From Bemisia tabaci (taxonomy: Eukaryota; Arthropoda; Insecta; Hemiptera; Aleyrodidae): a stretch of DNA of 64,000 nucleotides. A program made the position numbers and the translations under genes. This document shows, piece by piece, positions 1 through 10,366 of this stretch. Each line of letters starts with the position of its first letter. Positions within the stretch are counted from its first letter, which is position 1. The DNA lies in assembly GCF_918797505.1 (NCBI RefSeq), contig NC_092797.1:56630192-56694191 (forward strand), given 5' to 3'. The notes beneath the pieces were generated by a model. The model saw nothing but the letters and a program-made list of their open reading frames with translations, searched no databases and was not told where the DNA came from.

Positions 1-492
1 CAAAACTTAAGTTGGCCCATAAAATTGAGTGCTGTGCTGCGCAGTGCAGTCAATTTTATAAACAAGAAAGTGGGACGGAAAAATGCGGTTTCTGAGATCA
101 GTCAAGCGCTAACAATTGCCAAACTTGAAACCAGGTGAGGCCACGGTTCAGATCTTTCGAGGGATCGTTGAGATTAATTGCGTGAACTTTTCCAAAAGTT
201 TCGGCCTTTCGTCAAATCTCTCTTGTCTCTCGGGGATAATTACATGTCACTAGATCGTTGGGCCTGGGTTAGAAAGCTATAAATTAGGTGTTTTTAGCTG
301 CTCATATGATGTGAATACGTGATTTATCTCTCGTAGAAAGTGATAAGTTGAAAGTGAAAGAGTGTGGTGACTCAGTACTGATGAATGGTGGAACATACGA
401 GACGAGACCACCTTTCTTGTTCTCCAAATGGTAGCATTTTAATTTGTCAAAAGATGACTGATCGTACTTATTAAGAGAAATTTCGCGAATGA
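1..492. other. No gene or repeat recognised
   Basis: AT-rich sequence with only short chance reading frames on either strand. I see no splice-bounded exon, no RNA gene and no terminal inverted repeat. Confidence 0.5.
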
Positions 493-826
493 GTCGGTTG
501 CTTTGGTCACAGAATTGAGCGTTGATGCTTCGTTCGTGCAGATCAGCTAAAAATATCAAGGTCCATCCAAACAGCAACTTTCTACGTTCAATGTACCCCC
601 CATATCTTGGTTGAGTTATTGCACTGGTTACTCAACCCGACACTCGGATGAAAACAAGGCAGAAGAAACCAAGGGTGTCACTAACGCGGAGGATGACGTC
701 ATAAATCGCGCGATATCTCTGTTACGATTGAGCGTAGAAAGTCGCTATTTGGACGGATCTTATTATTTTTAGCCTGTCAGCAAAAAACAAGAATCAAAAC
801 ACGAGTCTGTGACCTGTGCAACTGAC
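493..826. mobile_element. MITE family G, copy 1
   Basis: An inverted-repeat element whose right end reads, on the minus strand, GTCAGTTGC..GTCAC..., matching a diverged left end at 493. Inner arms (GATCAGCTAAAAAT) face the mirror image near 770. Closely related copies lie at 24192-24625 and 52953-53384. It contains ATGACGTCAT. No transposase frame, so non-autonomous. Confidence 0.6.
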
Positions 827-1068
827 TTACTCTTCATTAAATTTTAAAACGGAATACAATGCAACACTTACAACTTACATGAAAATTAACGGGCGCACAT
901 AACCGACACTTACCTGAAACAAAATAGAATAATATAGATGAGTGACGCAAATAGAAAAAAACGTAGATTATTCTCAAATGGGACAAATATGATGTTTTTC
1001 TTTAAAGTTATTTGCGGGGTTTAATCCATTTGAGGATTCTGCAACATTGAATGAGCATAACTCGAACC

Positions 1069-2601
1069 CTAACCCGGGTACACGGACTTTATGTCCACTT
1101 TTTTTACGTCCACTGACTTTTCGTCCAAAATTTTTACGTCCACAGTTCTAAAGCCCACACGATTGTTAAGTCCATTACTTAAACGTCCACCAAGTTAGTC
1201 CACAAATTTAAAGTCCACTAAAATCAAATTCAAGCGTCATATCTTAGTCCGTGTGTAAAATTATATTGACAATATCGAAATGAGGAAATTAAGAGAGAAT
1301 GAGGTGTTGTTATCGTAACTCATATTTTAAATGAAATACATGTATTAATTTCTTCTTTTGATTCATCTTTTCAAATTGTCTTTGGTAAAAACTTGGTTTC
1401 ATTTCTATCCTTGAAATTTCCGATATAAAATATGCCTTGAATGTACATTCTTTTTTTTTTAATGAAATTGATTACTTCATTTTAAAAAAATTTACATTTT
1501 AAAAACATGGTAAATATTTGTAAAACCTTTTCCAAGGAATGGCATCGATATGAATCTCAATGAGCCGTAGTTGTGATAAAAGAAACTATACAAAAATTAA
1601 TAAAAGAGGAAAAAAACTAAGAAGCACGCAATTTTTTGTTTTTAACTTATTTGTACATCGACCTCCTTAAGTCAAACATCCAATTTTGAGCGATGGTTGC
1701 GCTTACACCACGCTGCGGCACAGTAAAAGCCCAAAACATAAAAGAATAAATTTGAATGCTTTGGAAATCATTAAATTTGATACGGAACGAATATTATATT
1801 TACAAAAACACATTATATTTTCCAGTAGTACATATTTCTTTTTCATCAGTTTAAAAGGGAATAATCAATGCAGAGACTGCAAACATTTCAAAATCATGAG
1901 TTGAAAAACGCTGACTCCGCGTATCTAAATATTAGAGCCAAACACAGAGCGGAGCGGCGTGTTAGCAGCGCAGAACGCGCACGGGCTCCTACAAACCTAA
2001 CGGGATACTTCTCGCATTGCGCAACGCGTGAAGTATCCCGTTAGGTTTGTAGGCGCCTATGCGCGTGTCACGCTGGTCGCCTGCCGCGCCGCAACGCTTT
2101 GAGCAACTATTTCGCGTCAGAGGCGTTGCACAGTATCCTACAAGATTGAAGGCGCACGAAATAACTAGTTAAAGAGAACTTTCAATTTTGACTGCATCTG
2201 TTACTGAAAAATGTTTAATTTGGCATTGGAGCGATTCCTAGGCTCCCGCTTTGGTTTTCATCTTATCATATCCGTACAGTGTACACATGAACATATGTTT
2301 TTATCTGCTCTTAGAGTCTGTTCTCTTTCATGACTTGATTCATGAATGAAATGTTTTTAAGAATGAAGGTAGTAGTAGTATGCATTTATTTTTGAGGTGG
2401 TTCCTGTCATTTAAATGAGAATAAAAAAATGTGGACATAACATGTCCACAATTTGGACAATTTTGGACATATTCATGGTTGGACATTAAATCATGTGGAC
2501 TTAATAAAGACTGGACTTACGTTTAGTGGACATAAATAGCGGTGGACATGTATTTAATGGACGAAAGGTAGGTGGACATAAAGTCCTTGTAGCAGGGTTA
2601 G
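1069..2601. mobile_element. 1.5-kb non-autonomous DNA transposon with GTCCAC subterminal repeats
   Basis: The left end begins CTAACCC..TACA.GGACTTTATGTCCAC, and the right end is its reverse complement. Over about 150 bp at each end the hexamer GTCCAC and one-base variants recur roughly eight to eleven times, in opposite orientation at the two ends. The interior has no transposase frame but holds a perfect 24-bp-stem hairpin at 1988-2053. I could not assign a superfamily and see no clear target-site duplication. Boundaries are good to a few bases. Confidence 0.65.
1988..2053. repeat. Perfect 24-bp-stem hairpin inside the 1.5-kb element
   Basis: Arms 1988-2011 and 2030-2053 are exact reverse complements (CCTACAAACCTAACGGGATA plus CTTC) around an 18-base loop. 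The loop resembles the ACTTCACGCATTGCGC module of the hAT-like elements at 20900 and 54129. Confidence 0.9.
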
Positions 2602-3030
2602 TGCACATCCATGCCCCAGGTTTTCAAATGTTCAATCAGGGATTACGGCCGAGTGGCTTCTGCTTCTGCAGATTTACTCGTCAGTTTTATGAAAATTTGT
2701 CGCCGCCGCCGGTATCTGAATCCGGGACCTAATCTGCCGTGCTAAGGATAAACGCCATATGAACATTCAGTCCTTGCCAAATGCCTTTCGATGAAACATA
2801 AATTTCCTACCAAAATTATGAATATTTTTCTTCAAAAATTTCAGCGAATTATTTCCGCAATTTCACCTAGTTCCTGAAAATTTCAAAGAAAAATATATGT
2901 AACTTTCCTTATAAATAAATATTTTATCGTAATAAATTTGGCAACTCTCGAAAGTTCACACGGCGTTCTTCCTTAGCACGGGAGTATTGACCTAGAGCCA
3001 GACGCCTGACCACTAGGCCAACCTGGCTGA
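2602..3030 (-). mobile_element. Probable tRNA-derived SINE, interrupted by a MITE
   Basis: On the minus strand 3020-3010 reads TGGCCTAGTGG, an exact match to the RNA polymerase III A-box consensus. A B-box-like GATTCAGATACC lies near 2723-2712. The 255-bp family B element at 2732-2986 sits between them; without it the boxes are about 27 bp apart, close to tRNA spacing. The SINE body would extend to about 2602, against the 1.5-kb element. The B-box is imperfect and no target duplication was found. Confidence 0.45.
2732..2986. mobile_element. MITE family B, copy 1 (inside the SINE)
   Basis: Ends CTGCCGTGCTAAGG and CCTTAGCACGGGAGTA are inverted, followed inward by the family hallmark CGCCRTATGAACATTC / GAA.GTTCACACGGCG. 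Better copies in the window have TA at both outer edges, suggesting a Tc1/mariner-type TA target. Confidence 0.75.
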
Positions 3031-3156
3031 CAAGTAAGATCACTTGTAAACTGACATAAATATGTAGAGAACCCTATTCAACTTTTCAACGAAATGTGTA
3101 GGTCCTATAAACGAAGCCTCACCACTCGACCCTCGGAATACCAAAGTTCGCTTTTC

Positions 3157-3310
3157 TGTCGTGCCGAGGATACTCGTCCTATGAGCCTTTAGAGTCGCGG
3201 CATTATCTTCGATTAAAACCGAGAAAACTCTTGAATATTTTTCTTCCAATTTCTCAAGACAATTTTGTTCGCAATTTGACCTATAATATCTGAAAATTTT
3301 AAGAATGAAT
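3157..3310. mobile_element. MITE family B, copy 2 (left half only)
   Basis: Begins GTCGTGCCGAGGATACTCG and continues with the usual family B interior, but stops at 3310 where another element with its own inverted ends begins. The matching right half is not visible. Confidence 0.45.
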
Positions 3311-3559
3311 GGACCGAGTTGATCAGAAAGGAACCTCCCCACATAAAGTTGAAACTCAGAAAAGGAGGTTTGAAATTTTATTCCTGCATAAGGCTCAATG
3401 CAGAAAATAAACTTAAACCGCTCTTTTCACAAACTAATTTCTTTTTTTTTGACATTGAGTTTTTGGCAGGAGAAAATATACGGCTAGTGGAACTCGAAAA
3501 CATTCTTAACTCAATTTTTTCGAAAATGTGGGTTGGTTCCTTACTGATAAATTCGGTCC
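3311..3559. mobile_element. Inverted-repeat element (family O)
   Basis: GGACCGAGTTGATCAGAAAG at the left is mirrored by CTGATAAATTCGGTCC at the right, continuing inward with GGAACC..CCCACAT versus ATGTGGGTTGGTTCC. It abuts the truncated family B copy and may be inserted in it. Confidence 0.6.
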
Positions 3560-3585
3560 AAATGTGTATGTGGTAAAAATTCATC

Positions 3586-3836
3586 GTTCTGAGGAAGAAC
3601 GCCGTACAAGCCTTCAGACGTTGCCAAATTTCCGTCGACAAATCTCACATTTTTTTGAAAAATTTATGATTATTTTTTTTTCCGATTTTTCGGAAAATTA
3701 TGCTCGTAAACTGATCTAAAACATCAGAAAACTTCAAGAAAAAGAATTCATAATTCTCTTCCAAATAAGCATATTCTAAGAGGAAATTTTACAAAATCTA
3801 AATGCTCATACGGCGTTTTCGCTTATTGCAGGAGCA
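3586..3836. mobile_element. MITE family B, copy 3
   Basis: Inverted ends with the hallmark AGAACGCCGTAC..GTTGCCAAATTTCC at the left and AATGCTCATACGGCGTT at the right, and a typical AT-rich middle. Confidence 0.65.
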
Positions 3837-3852
3837 TTCCTCTCGCCGTCAA

Positions 3853-4110
3853 TACTGCCGTGCTAAGGAAGAGCGCCGTATGAACATTCGAGAGTTGCCA
3901 AATTTCCCTTGATAAAACATGTATTTTTGACGACGTCCATGCACATTTTTCTTTGAGATTTTCAGATATTTTGGATTAAATTGCGTAAAACTTTTCTGAA
4001 ATTTGTGGAAAAAAATATTCACAATGTTCCCAGTAGATTCGGTATTTATCGAAGGAAACTTGGCATCGTGTGACGGCTCATACGGCGTTTTTCCTGGACA
4101 TGGCAGAGTA
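3853..4110. mobile_element. MITE family B, copy 4
   Basis: TACTGCCGTGCTAAGG at the left, GACATGGCAGAGTA at the right, both flanked by TA. The internal GAACATTCGAGAGTTGCC is shared with copies at 14.8 and 32.8 kb. Confidence 0.75.
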
Positions 4111-4703
4111 AATGCGTTACGCAAGAGCCGAACGGGGACCGAAAATCCATCCACTCATTTACTTATCCCGGGAGCCGCTCGATTTGCGTAAGCTCACCAC
4201 TTTCCGGGCGCCGCTCCCTCCCGCTCCCTGCCGCTCCCTGCCACCCCCGTTCGACCCCCGGTGCCGTCCACCCACGTGGGCGCCCAATTTGTCCCCGCAT
4301 CGGCTTACGCAACCCGCGTGTCAAGGGCCGACAGAAATGGAGCAGGATCAACACGGATGGGGGGTGAGGGCGAGGGTGGGGAAATTATGCGTTCCGGCCT
4401 GTAGGAGGAGGCGGGGGGGGGGGTTATTTTAACGAAGAGCAAACATCATTTCCGTCCGGGGGTACTTCCGAACGCCCCGGAAAAATCCACGGGCTGATTA
4501 TACAATACGGCGGTTTGATTAAAGCTTCCCGACGGGACGATCCTCTTGGCGTACGCCTCGTATTCTCTAACGGAATCATAAAATGTATTGCTTTTAGGGC
4601 GCCGATTCCAACGAATCCAAGGTATAGATGAATCTCTCGAGTTCGCAACGCGCCAGGTGAGTCACATTCAACTACAAGCAAAACCACCAATCATTATCGA
4701 ATG
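4111..4703. other. GC-rich non-coding stretch with a short CCGCTCCCT repeat
   Basis: About 4190-4440 is much richer in G+C than the surroundings and contains CCGCTCCCT three times in tandem, then a G-rich tract ending in ten Gs. Reading frames here are low-complexity translations with no recognised product. Confidence 0.4.
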
Positions 4704-4850
4704 CACGTATTTCCATCAAACGGAACTAAGCGCCATACGGGGATGAAGGGGGAGGGGAGCGTGGGTTGGCGGGTGTTGCGGAACGCCATGCTCGTTCCGT
4801 CCTATACTCGCAATGCTTTTCCATGGCGCTTAGTTCCGTTTGACAGAACG
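4704..4850. mobile_element. Palindromic MITE family C, copy 1
   Basis: CACGTATTTCCATCAAACGG then AACTAAGCGCC at the left is mirrored by GGCGCTTAGTTCCGTTTGACAG at the right. This is the short form of the family that includes the long palindrome at 15.7 kb. Confidence 0.75.
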
Positions 4851-5017
4851 CCCTATCCGGGATTCTATAATCCTCAAATGGAACTCAATTTGACGCTTTG
4901 TCCTGTCTAACAGAAATACGTCCAAATTCAACGATGAGGCGTCTTTTTAGCCCAGTTCTTACGTGATGGTGACTTTTGCAATTTGGCATCACTTTTAGGT
5001 GGATCCAATTGGGGGCG

Positions 5018-5140
5018 GGGGCGTAGATGGCATAACCACCCCCCCCCCCTTCGTCATAAAAAAGAAGGAAGAAAAAGAGAAAAAAGAGAAAAGGAAGGGG
5101 CATAGGGAAGGAGAAGGAAGGACACTTGTATCCGGTAATT
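5018..5140 (-). repeat. Purine/pyrimidine-tract repeat (family Q), copy 1
   Basis: On the minus strand it runs AATTACCGGATACAAGTGTCC, then a long pyrimidine tract, then a run of G and GGTGG. The same order of parts occurs on the plus strand near 46284-46410, so this is an interspersed repeat and not just simple sequence. Confidence 0.45.
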
Positions 5141-5282
5141 TTTAAAACGAAATTGACTATAACCGCATGTTATGCTTTAAAATTTCGATAATTTTCTGAG
5201 GGAAGCCCCTTGGATCCCCTTCCGCCTCCCTCGTTCAAAAAGTCTAAAGCCGCCAATGGCATGACTGAGAATTGAAAATTTA

Positions 5283-5426
5283 ATTGGACTACACTTTGCA
5301 ATTTGGAACTGTAAATTCTGGCCCGGTTTAAAAACAACGTATGTGCCATTAGTTTCCCTATGCACATAAGTGTTTTTCCAGAAGAGCCAGAATTTATAGC
5401 TCCGAATTGCAAAATGCAGTCCAATT
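5283..5426. mobile_element. Small palindromic element family H, copy 1
   Basis: TTGGACTACACTTTGCAATT at the left and AATTGCAAAATGCAGTCCAA at the right are imperfect reverse complements around an interior with CATTAGTTTCCCTATGCA. Four further clear copies are at 35818, 35990, 36198 and 48451. Confidence 0.75.
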
Positions 5427-5439
5427 GAACACTTTGTAC

Positions 5440-5562
5440 AAAAGAACTACTATTTCTGACTCATCCGCATTCAATCACCTATTTGCATTGTAGAAACTAA
5501 TGGACAAACGTTGTTTTCTAAAATATGCCATAAATAGTAGTTCCTCACTGCAGAATTAGGTC
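5440..5562. repeat. Degenerate family H copy
   Basis: GAACTACTATTTCTGACTCA at the left and AATAGTAGTTCCTCACTGCA at the right mirror each other and resemble the H arms, with the AAACTAATGG core on the opposite strand. Confidence 0.4.
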
Positions 5563-6050
5563 CAAATGTATGTAAAGCATTGTAGATACATCGAGGTATA
5601 CTAACCTACCTACTATTTGCTTACAGCCCCTTCTCGGCGCACTTGTCGCATAGTGTTCAGTTTGGCAAAGTACGCACCTTACAGAATCACCCCAAACTTG
5701 ACTTCCATAGACTGAAAAGCCAAGTTGAGCCTTAATGAACATGAGCTTTGTATAGGAAGGCCCTATGCAGTATGCAGTTTAGTCTCGTTTCCTCCATTTC
5801 ATCCAATTAAACAAATTTGAAAGAATAGAAGGATCACATTTGAAATAACTAGGAATAACGTCCATAATGGTATTCATAAAGTAGGTTGCACAAAAAAGTC
5901 AAATCGAATATTTTCTTGAAAGGTTTCTTGCGTGTACTGAAAATTTTCGATTTAATTCACTCTAATTTCGTGATTAACACAAAACGTGCCTTTGCCTTCC
6001 TCAAAAATTCAACCACCAGGTTAGAAAAATTTAAAAAGTTATGGCCGTGA
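5563..6050. other. No gene or repeat recognised
   Basis: Only short unsupported reading frames; no inverted repeat seen. Confidence 0.4.
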
Positions 6051-6176
6051 TTGGACGCATTTCTGCCAAACGGAACAGTGTGCATTATGATGCGAGCCTT
6101 GTTATACATTTATTCTTATGGGACGCAGGGCTCATGTCTTAATGCACATAGTTCCGTTTGATATAAATACGTCCAA
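6051..6176. mobile_element. Palindromic MITE family C, copy 2
   Basis: TTGGACGCATTTCTGCCAAACGG.. and its mirror ..CCGTTTGATATAAATACGTCCAA bound 126 bp. The interior shares GGACGCAGGGCTCATGTC-type sequence with the copies at 10.3 and 34.2 kb. Confidence 0.85.
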
Positions 6177-7654
6177 TTGAGGACTAACGCTGTTCTGCCG
6201 ATTGCTGTCCTCCTTACAAGTTAACAGCACTGCTCTTCCTCAATGGCTGTTGCAAACTTTTGCTAGAGCAAAAATAAGAGTTGTTTCTTGTAGTAATGCC
6301 TCAAAAATCACGATGAGGCATCGGTAAAGTCTGAAATGCACTCATAACTTCACAATCTGCGTAAGAAATATGTGTTTTTTAAGCTTCCGCTTCAACAACG
6401 CTAATACGGCACAGGTGAACATTTTGTTAGAGGAGTCGCTCCATCGTCGGCGATATTCATCATGGCCGACGCTGCGAGCAGTTCCGCGCGTAATTCGAGA
6501 GAGTTCAAGGCAACAATTCGGCGTGGAAAATAGAGTAACACACGATGTTACTGGAATCAGAAGTGATTCGTACCAGAAATTGCGATGGCGTGATATCGAA
6601 TGCGATGATGGACGATTCTTCAAAACTTTCCTGCCGTTTCGTTTCTCGGAAGCTCAATTCCGATTTTTCGCTGTGAGTTAGAGTGCATTTCAGACTTCCA
6701 TGCGTCCGGATTGGGCATATTATACACTCTTTGTTTGCTTAGAAAAGTTGCAAATGCCATTGATTCATTATAAAGATCGATCTATGTGAGGCAGCCTATC
6801 TACGAGGTATCGAGTTTGAGACTCATTTAGAAGAAAAAAAAGCATCCTTCCCAACTTTCCAAGATGGCCAGAAATCCCTGCCTCCAGCGGGTTAATGTTC
6901 AGGCAAACATTCATGGCGACAGACACCCTGTCACAAGCTTGGAAGTCCCAGCTTAAAGTTGAATATTGCCGGCAAATATGACTGCGACATTGCACGTAGT
7001 TGCCAAAATATCTGTCAATTTTGAGATGAATCTTCAATGATTGGATTGAGTCTTGCGGCTCATCAAATGTTCAAGTTCATGTTACAAAGCTGAAACTTGT
7101 TTTTCTTACGTCAATTTTTTCATCGAAATTTACCGTCCGACAAAATCTTTCGGAATCACCGTTTAATAAGCCCTCCTCGTATTCCAGGGAGACTCATCCG
7201 GCAAGAGTGGAGCCGACGGAGGTTATTTTAAGGCTGCGACTCACGACAGCGCAAGAGGGGAAGGGGAAGGAAGATTTGTAATTGCCAAATTACCAAGATA
7301 AGCACCAAAGTGCGATCGGGCTCCCAGGGTTTGGATTTTCGCTGCGATCTTGCAAGAGTGCGATCCCTGTCGGTACCCTGCGCACCCGGCCCGGAAAACC
7401 ATTTTAATTAAAAAACTAATCCTGTCCAGGTTTATCTATATCTGAAGCAAACAAGTGCTCCCCCTCCACCCTCCCCATGCAAGTGCCCCCCGCACACCCT
7501 CGCACCGACACCGACCTGTTCCCATTGTTACGTTTACTATCCCGAAGAGCTAAAATCTCAGTCATTCATACGGGACAGTATGTAGGAGGAGGTAGGGATC
7601 ATATTCATTGTCGTTCCTTATTTACCCATTTTTCTTTAGCTGACCCCACGGGGT
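6177..7654. other. No gene recognised
   Basis: Short overlapping frames on both strands at 6342-6681 are mirror readings of each other and show no family features. No other structure seen. Confidence 0.4.
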
Positions 7655-7880
7655 TTACAGTGTGACTCATAGGGAGATATAAACAAGCCTTTAATACGGA
7701 ATCAAAAAGAGAAAAATTCTTACCAACTTTCAGTAAAATTCAATACCAATGATCTTTAGAAAAAGATCCTTGTGGGCGATTACAATGATTTGCGAGTAAA
7801 GAGAGCAAAATGTATAAAAGAGAAAATATTCCAGGTTTTCGATAAAAATATTAAGTAGGTCCATACAAATCATATGCCTA
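7655..7880 (+). repeat. Diverged interspersed repeat (family T), copy 1
   Basis: Similar in order and content to about 25575-25800: GGAGATATAAACAAGCCTTT versus GGAGGTTATAGGACAGCCTT, then GAAAAATTCTTAC versus GAAAATTCTTAC, then GATTACAATGATTT versus GAATTACAATGATTTA. An old dispersed repeat of unknown class. Confidence 0.4.
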
Positions 7881-9608
7881 CTTTAAAATTGGGAAAAATT
7901 TTAGGATTTTCCTTTTTTAACTTATTTTTTTCATAGGCAAACCATCGTAAGAACCATGAGAATCCATTTTAAAAGCTGCTTGTTAAATTTACTGAAGTTT
8001 ATAATTTTCTTAATAATGTATAAATGGCTCTTGAAACCGCCCTAGATCACAATTTGAACCACACGGGACATCCTAAAGGAAGGAGCTGCTTAAAGAGCGA
8101 CGAAAAATACGGCCAAAATTAGGCCAATTATACACCACAATTATGACCAAATTCTGTGCAATTAGGAAAATCTTAATCTCTATTGTGTAATCCATTTGCA
8201 TTATGTTAAACTTTCAATGGCTTAAGTTTTGAGACTCATCCCTGATAGCACAGTTATACACATAATGGAATGTTTTTAAAATGTTTAAAATGTTGTCAAT
8301 CTCGGATCAGTCATTGACATATTTCCAACACATTTTCAAAACGAATACATGAAATGTGCAAGTTGACCGTGTCTTTGAAACATTGAAAAAATATTGAAAA
8401 TTGTTCTACTTGTGGTCATTCTAACCTTCTTTAAATAAGTTGAAAACGTTTCAATTTTATTGGAGGTGAAAACAATTTTAAATTCCTGGTATGCATCGCG
8501 TTTATCTCCATAAAAGCTTATGAGTCATGGATAATGTAAAATATTGAAACCTTACATCATGCTTTACGTATACTTTTCTAAAGTGAGGACGTCCTAATCC
8601 CTCTGCTAGGTTGATACTGATGAAGTGACCCCTACACTCATTAGGCATAGTCTATATCCGGGATGCCCAGATCCATGTTGTGATGACTATAATGCCTCAA
8701 CGACAATTATGAAAATAGATGTCTGAAAATTTTTGTCACGTTTACGAAGAGGTGACATGGGAATGTGTTGAACACAGAGTGGGCTCGTGTTTGACACATC
8801 AACCGGGTTTCTAAAGTGTCACGTGAAACATTTCAGAAATGAGACTTGGTGTTATTGACTTATTTTGAAAACATCTCCAAAACTAGTTGTGCCATTAGGG
8901 TATACTTTTCTGATGATAGAATGCTCTTAAAAGTTCTTATTCTAATACATTACATGCAATTAACCAATGCTTAGTATCATCGTTTTCATTTATACACGAA
9001 TCATCCTAAATATTTCATGAAATATTTCCGATTTTTATTTCGGGTTTGTTTTTCTTCATAAAATCTGGCAGCTCAGCAGAGACAATGGGGGCTAAGGGAG
9101 CTAGATGCAATTGTTGACTGATTGCATGTTGATGCATGAAAATTGAATCATTTGCCCCGAATGAAAATTGGAGATTTACCAATGGACTTATAAACCTTAT
9201 CGCTTGGTCTGCAGGGCTAAGTTAGCGGGTCGGAAGGATATGTGTTCGGTTTACGACCCCGAAGTAAAACACGCCATGAATAAATATTTGATATTAATTG
9301 GATTTAAAAGCTAGCCGGCGGAATTTGTTTTCACAGTATGAAACATTGATGTCAGATGTGAAGGTTCCGCCGGTTCACCATGCTCAGTCATTGGTTCTTC
9401 ATGGCGGTACTCACTTCAGTTCGTTTCATCATCTCAACAATACATTAGTGATTTCTCAATGTTTAGACTATGTCGCCGTAAAAATTGATGTAAGTTTACT
9501 TGAACGCTTACTTTAGGCAACGCTGGAATTAAGTCACGATGTGAGAGAAACAAGCAGAACGCCCTTGTGTTGATTGCAATGAACAATACGTGTATAAACA
9601 TTTTAACA
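7881..9608. other. No gene recognised
   Basis: AT-rich, with repeated AAATGTTTTAAAATG-like words around 8260-8410 but no clear repeat unit or exon. Confidence 0.35.
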
Positions 9609-9670
9609 GCTGGATGCAACTATTCGGGCTCCATAGATGTCTGCGTTGCATACGCTCAGGAGTGAAGGCG
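9609..9670 (-). repeat. Interspersed repeat family I, copy 1
   Basis: On the minus strand it reads CGCCTTCA.., GTATGCAACGCAGACATC and CGAATAGTTGCATCC, the core of six dispersed 60-70 bp copies in this window. The class (SINE or MITE fragment) is unclear. Confidence 0.5.
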
Positions 9671-9761
9671 TTTTTATTGTCAAGGCATCATTTTACCCGC
9701 AGCTCGCTGCGTGGTGTGCGGCGCCAACGGCGGGTTTACCTGTAAGGACCCAAAATGGTGA

Positions 9762-9821
9762 GGCACTTTCAATTCTTCGTTTACACTACAAAGACATCTC
9801 CTGGGCACGAATAGTTGTGCA
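9762..9821 (+). repeat. Interspersed repeat family I, copy 2
   Basis: CACTTTCAATTCTTCG, AGACATCTCCTGGGCACGAA, then TAGTTGTGC match the family core in the same order, with more changes than in other copies. Confidence 0.4.
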
Positions 9822-10149
9822 AGTATCTTTTGTGTTCCAGTTTTGATATTGCAATTTACTGAGCATAATTTGTTGAGAAAATATTCATGCCTAAAACATG
9901 CCTTTTGAGGATGAATGAAAAATTGGAGGGCACTCTGTCACTATAGATCCCCGCGAAGTTTTTGTTTTACAATGAAACGAGCCTTTTCAGAGAGGTTGGA
10001 CATGAAATTTTCGACTGAACCGAAAATGTTGATGTTAATTTCTTCACATTATAAATTGTATGGGGTACTTCTTGAGGGAAATTTTACTAAAAAATTAATG
10101 AAACCACTTGTAAAACCTCTAAGTTCCGTGTTGAAATCAATACGAGCTT

Positions 10150-10215
10150 TTAAAGTTTCCGTGCGTATGCAACATTGACATCCATTGACCCCGAATAGTT
10201 GCATCCATGCAGGCG
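10150..10215 (+). repeat. Interspersed repeat family I, copy 3
   Basis: GCGTATGCAACATTGACATC then CCGAATAGTTGCATCCATGC matches the family core. The ends ATGCAAC and GTTGCAT are inverted. Confidence 0.55.
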
Positions 10216-10283
10216 TCATGATGAAATTCGTTTGGTACCTGTCGCATGCAAAACTAGCTGAAGCTTTTTTCAGTGAACGATAT

Positions 10284-10366
10284 TTGGACGTATTTCTATG
10301 AATTCTTATGCGTCTCAGAGCTCATGTCAGAATGTATAAAGTTCCATTTAATTTAAATACTTCCAT
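10284..10366. mobile_element. Palindromic MITE family C, copy 3 (degenerate)
   Basis: TTGGACGTATTTCTATGAAT at the left, AAATACTTCCA at the right, with GCGTCTCAGAGCTCATGTCA inside as in the 34.2-kb copy. Confidence 0.65.

Noticed and set aside
2711..3022. Functional tRNA gene
   Set aside because: Pol III box-like words are present but split by a MITE, and no cloverleaf can be drawn; a SINE relic fits better.
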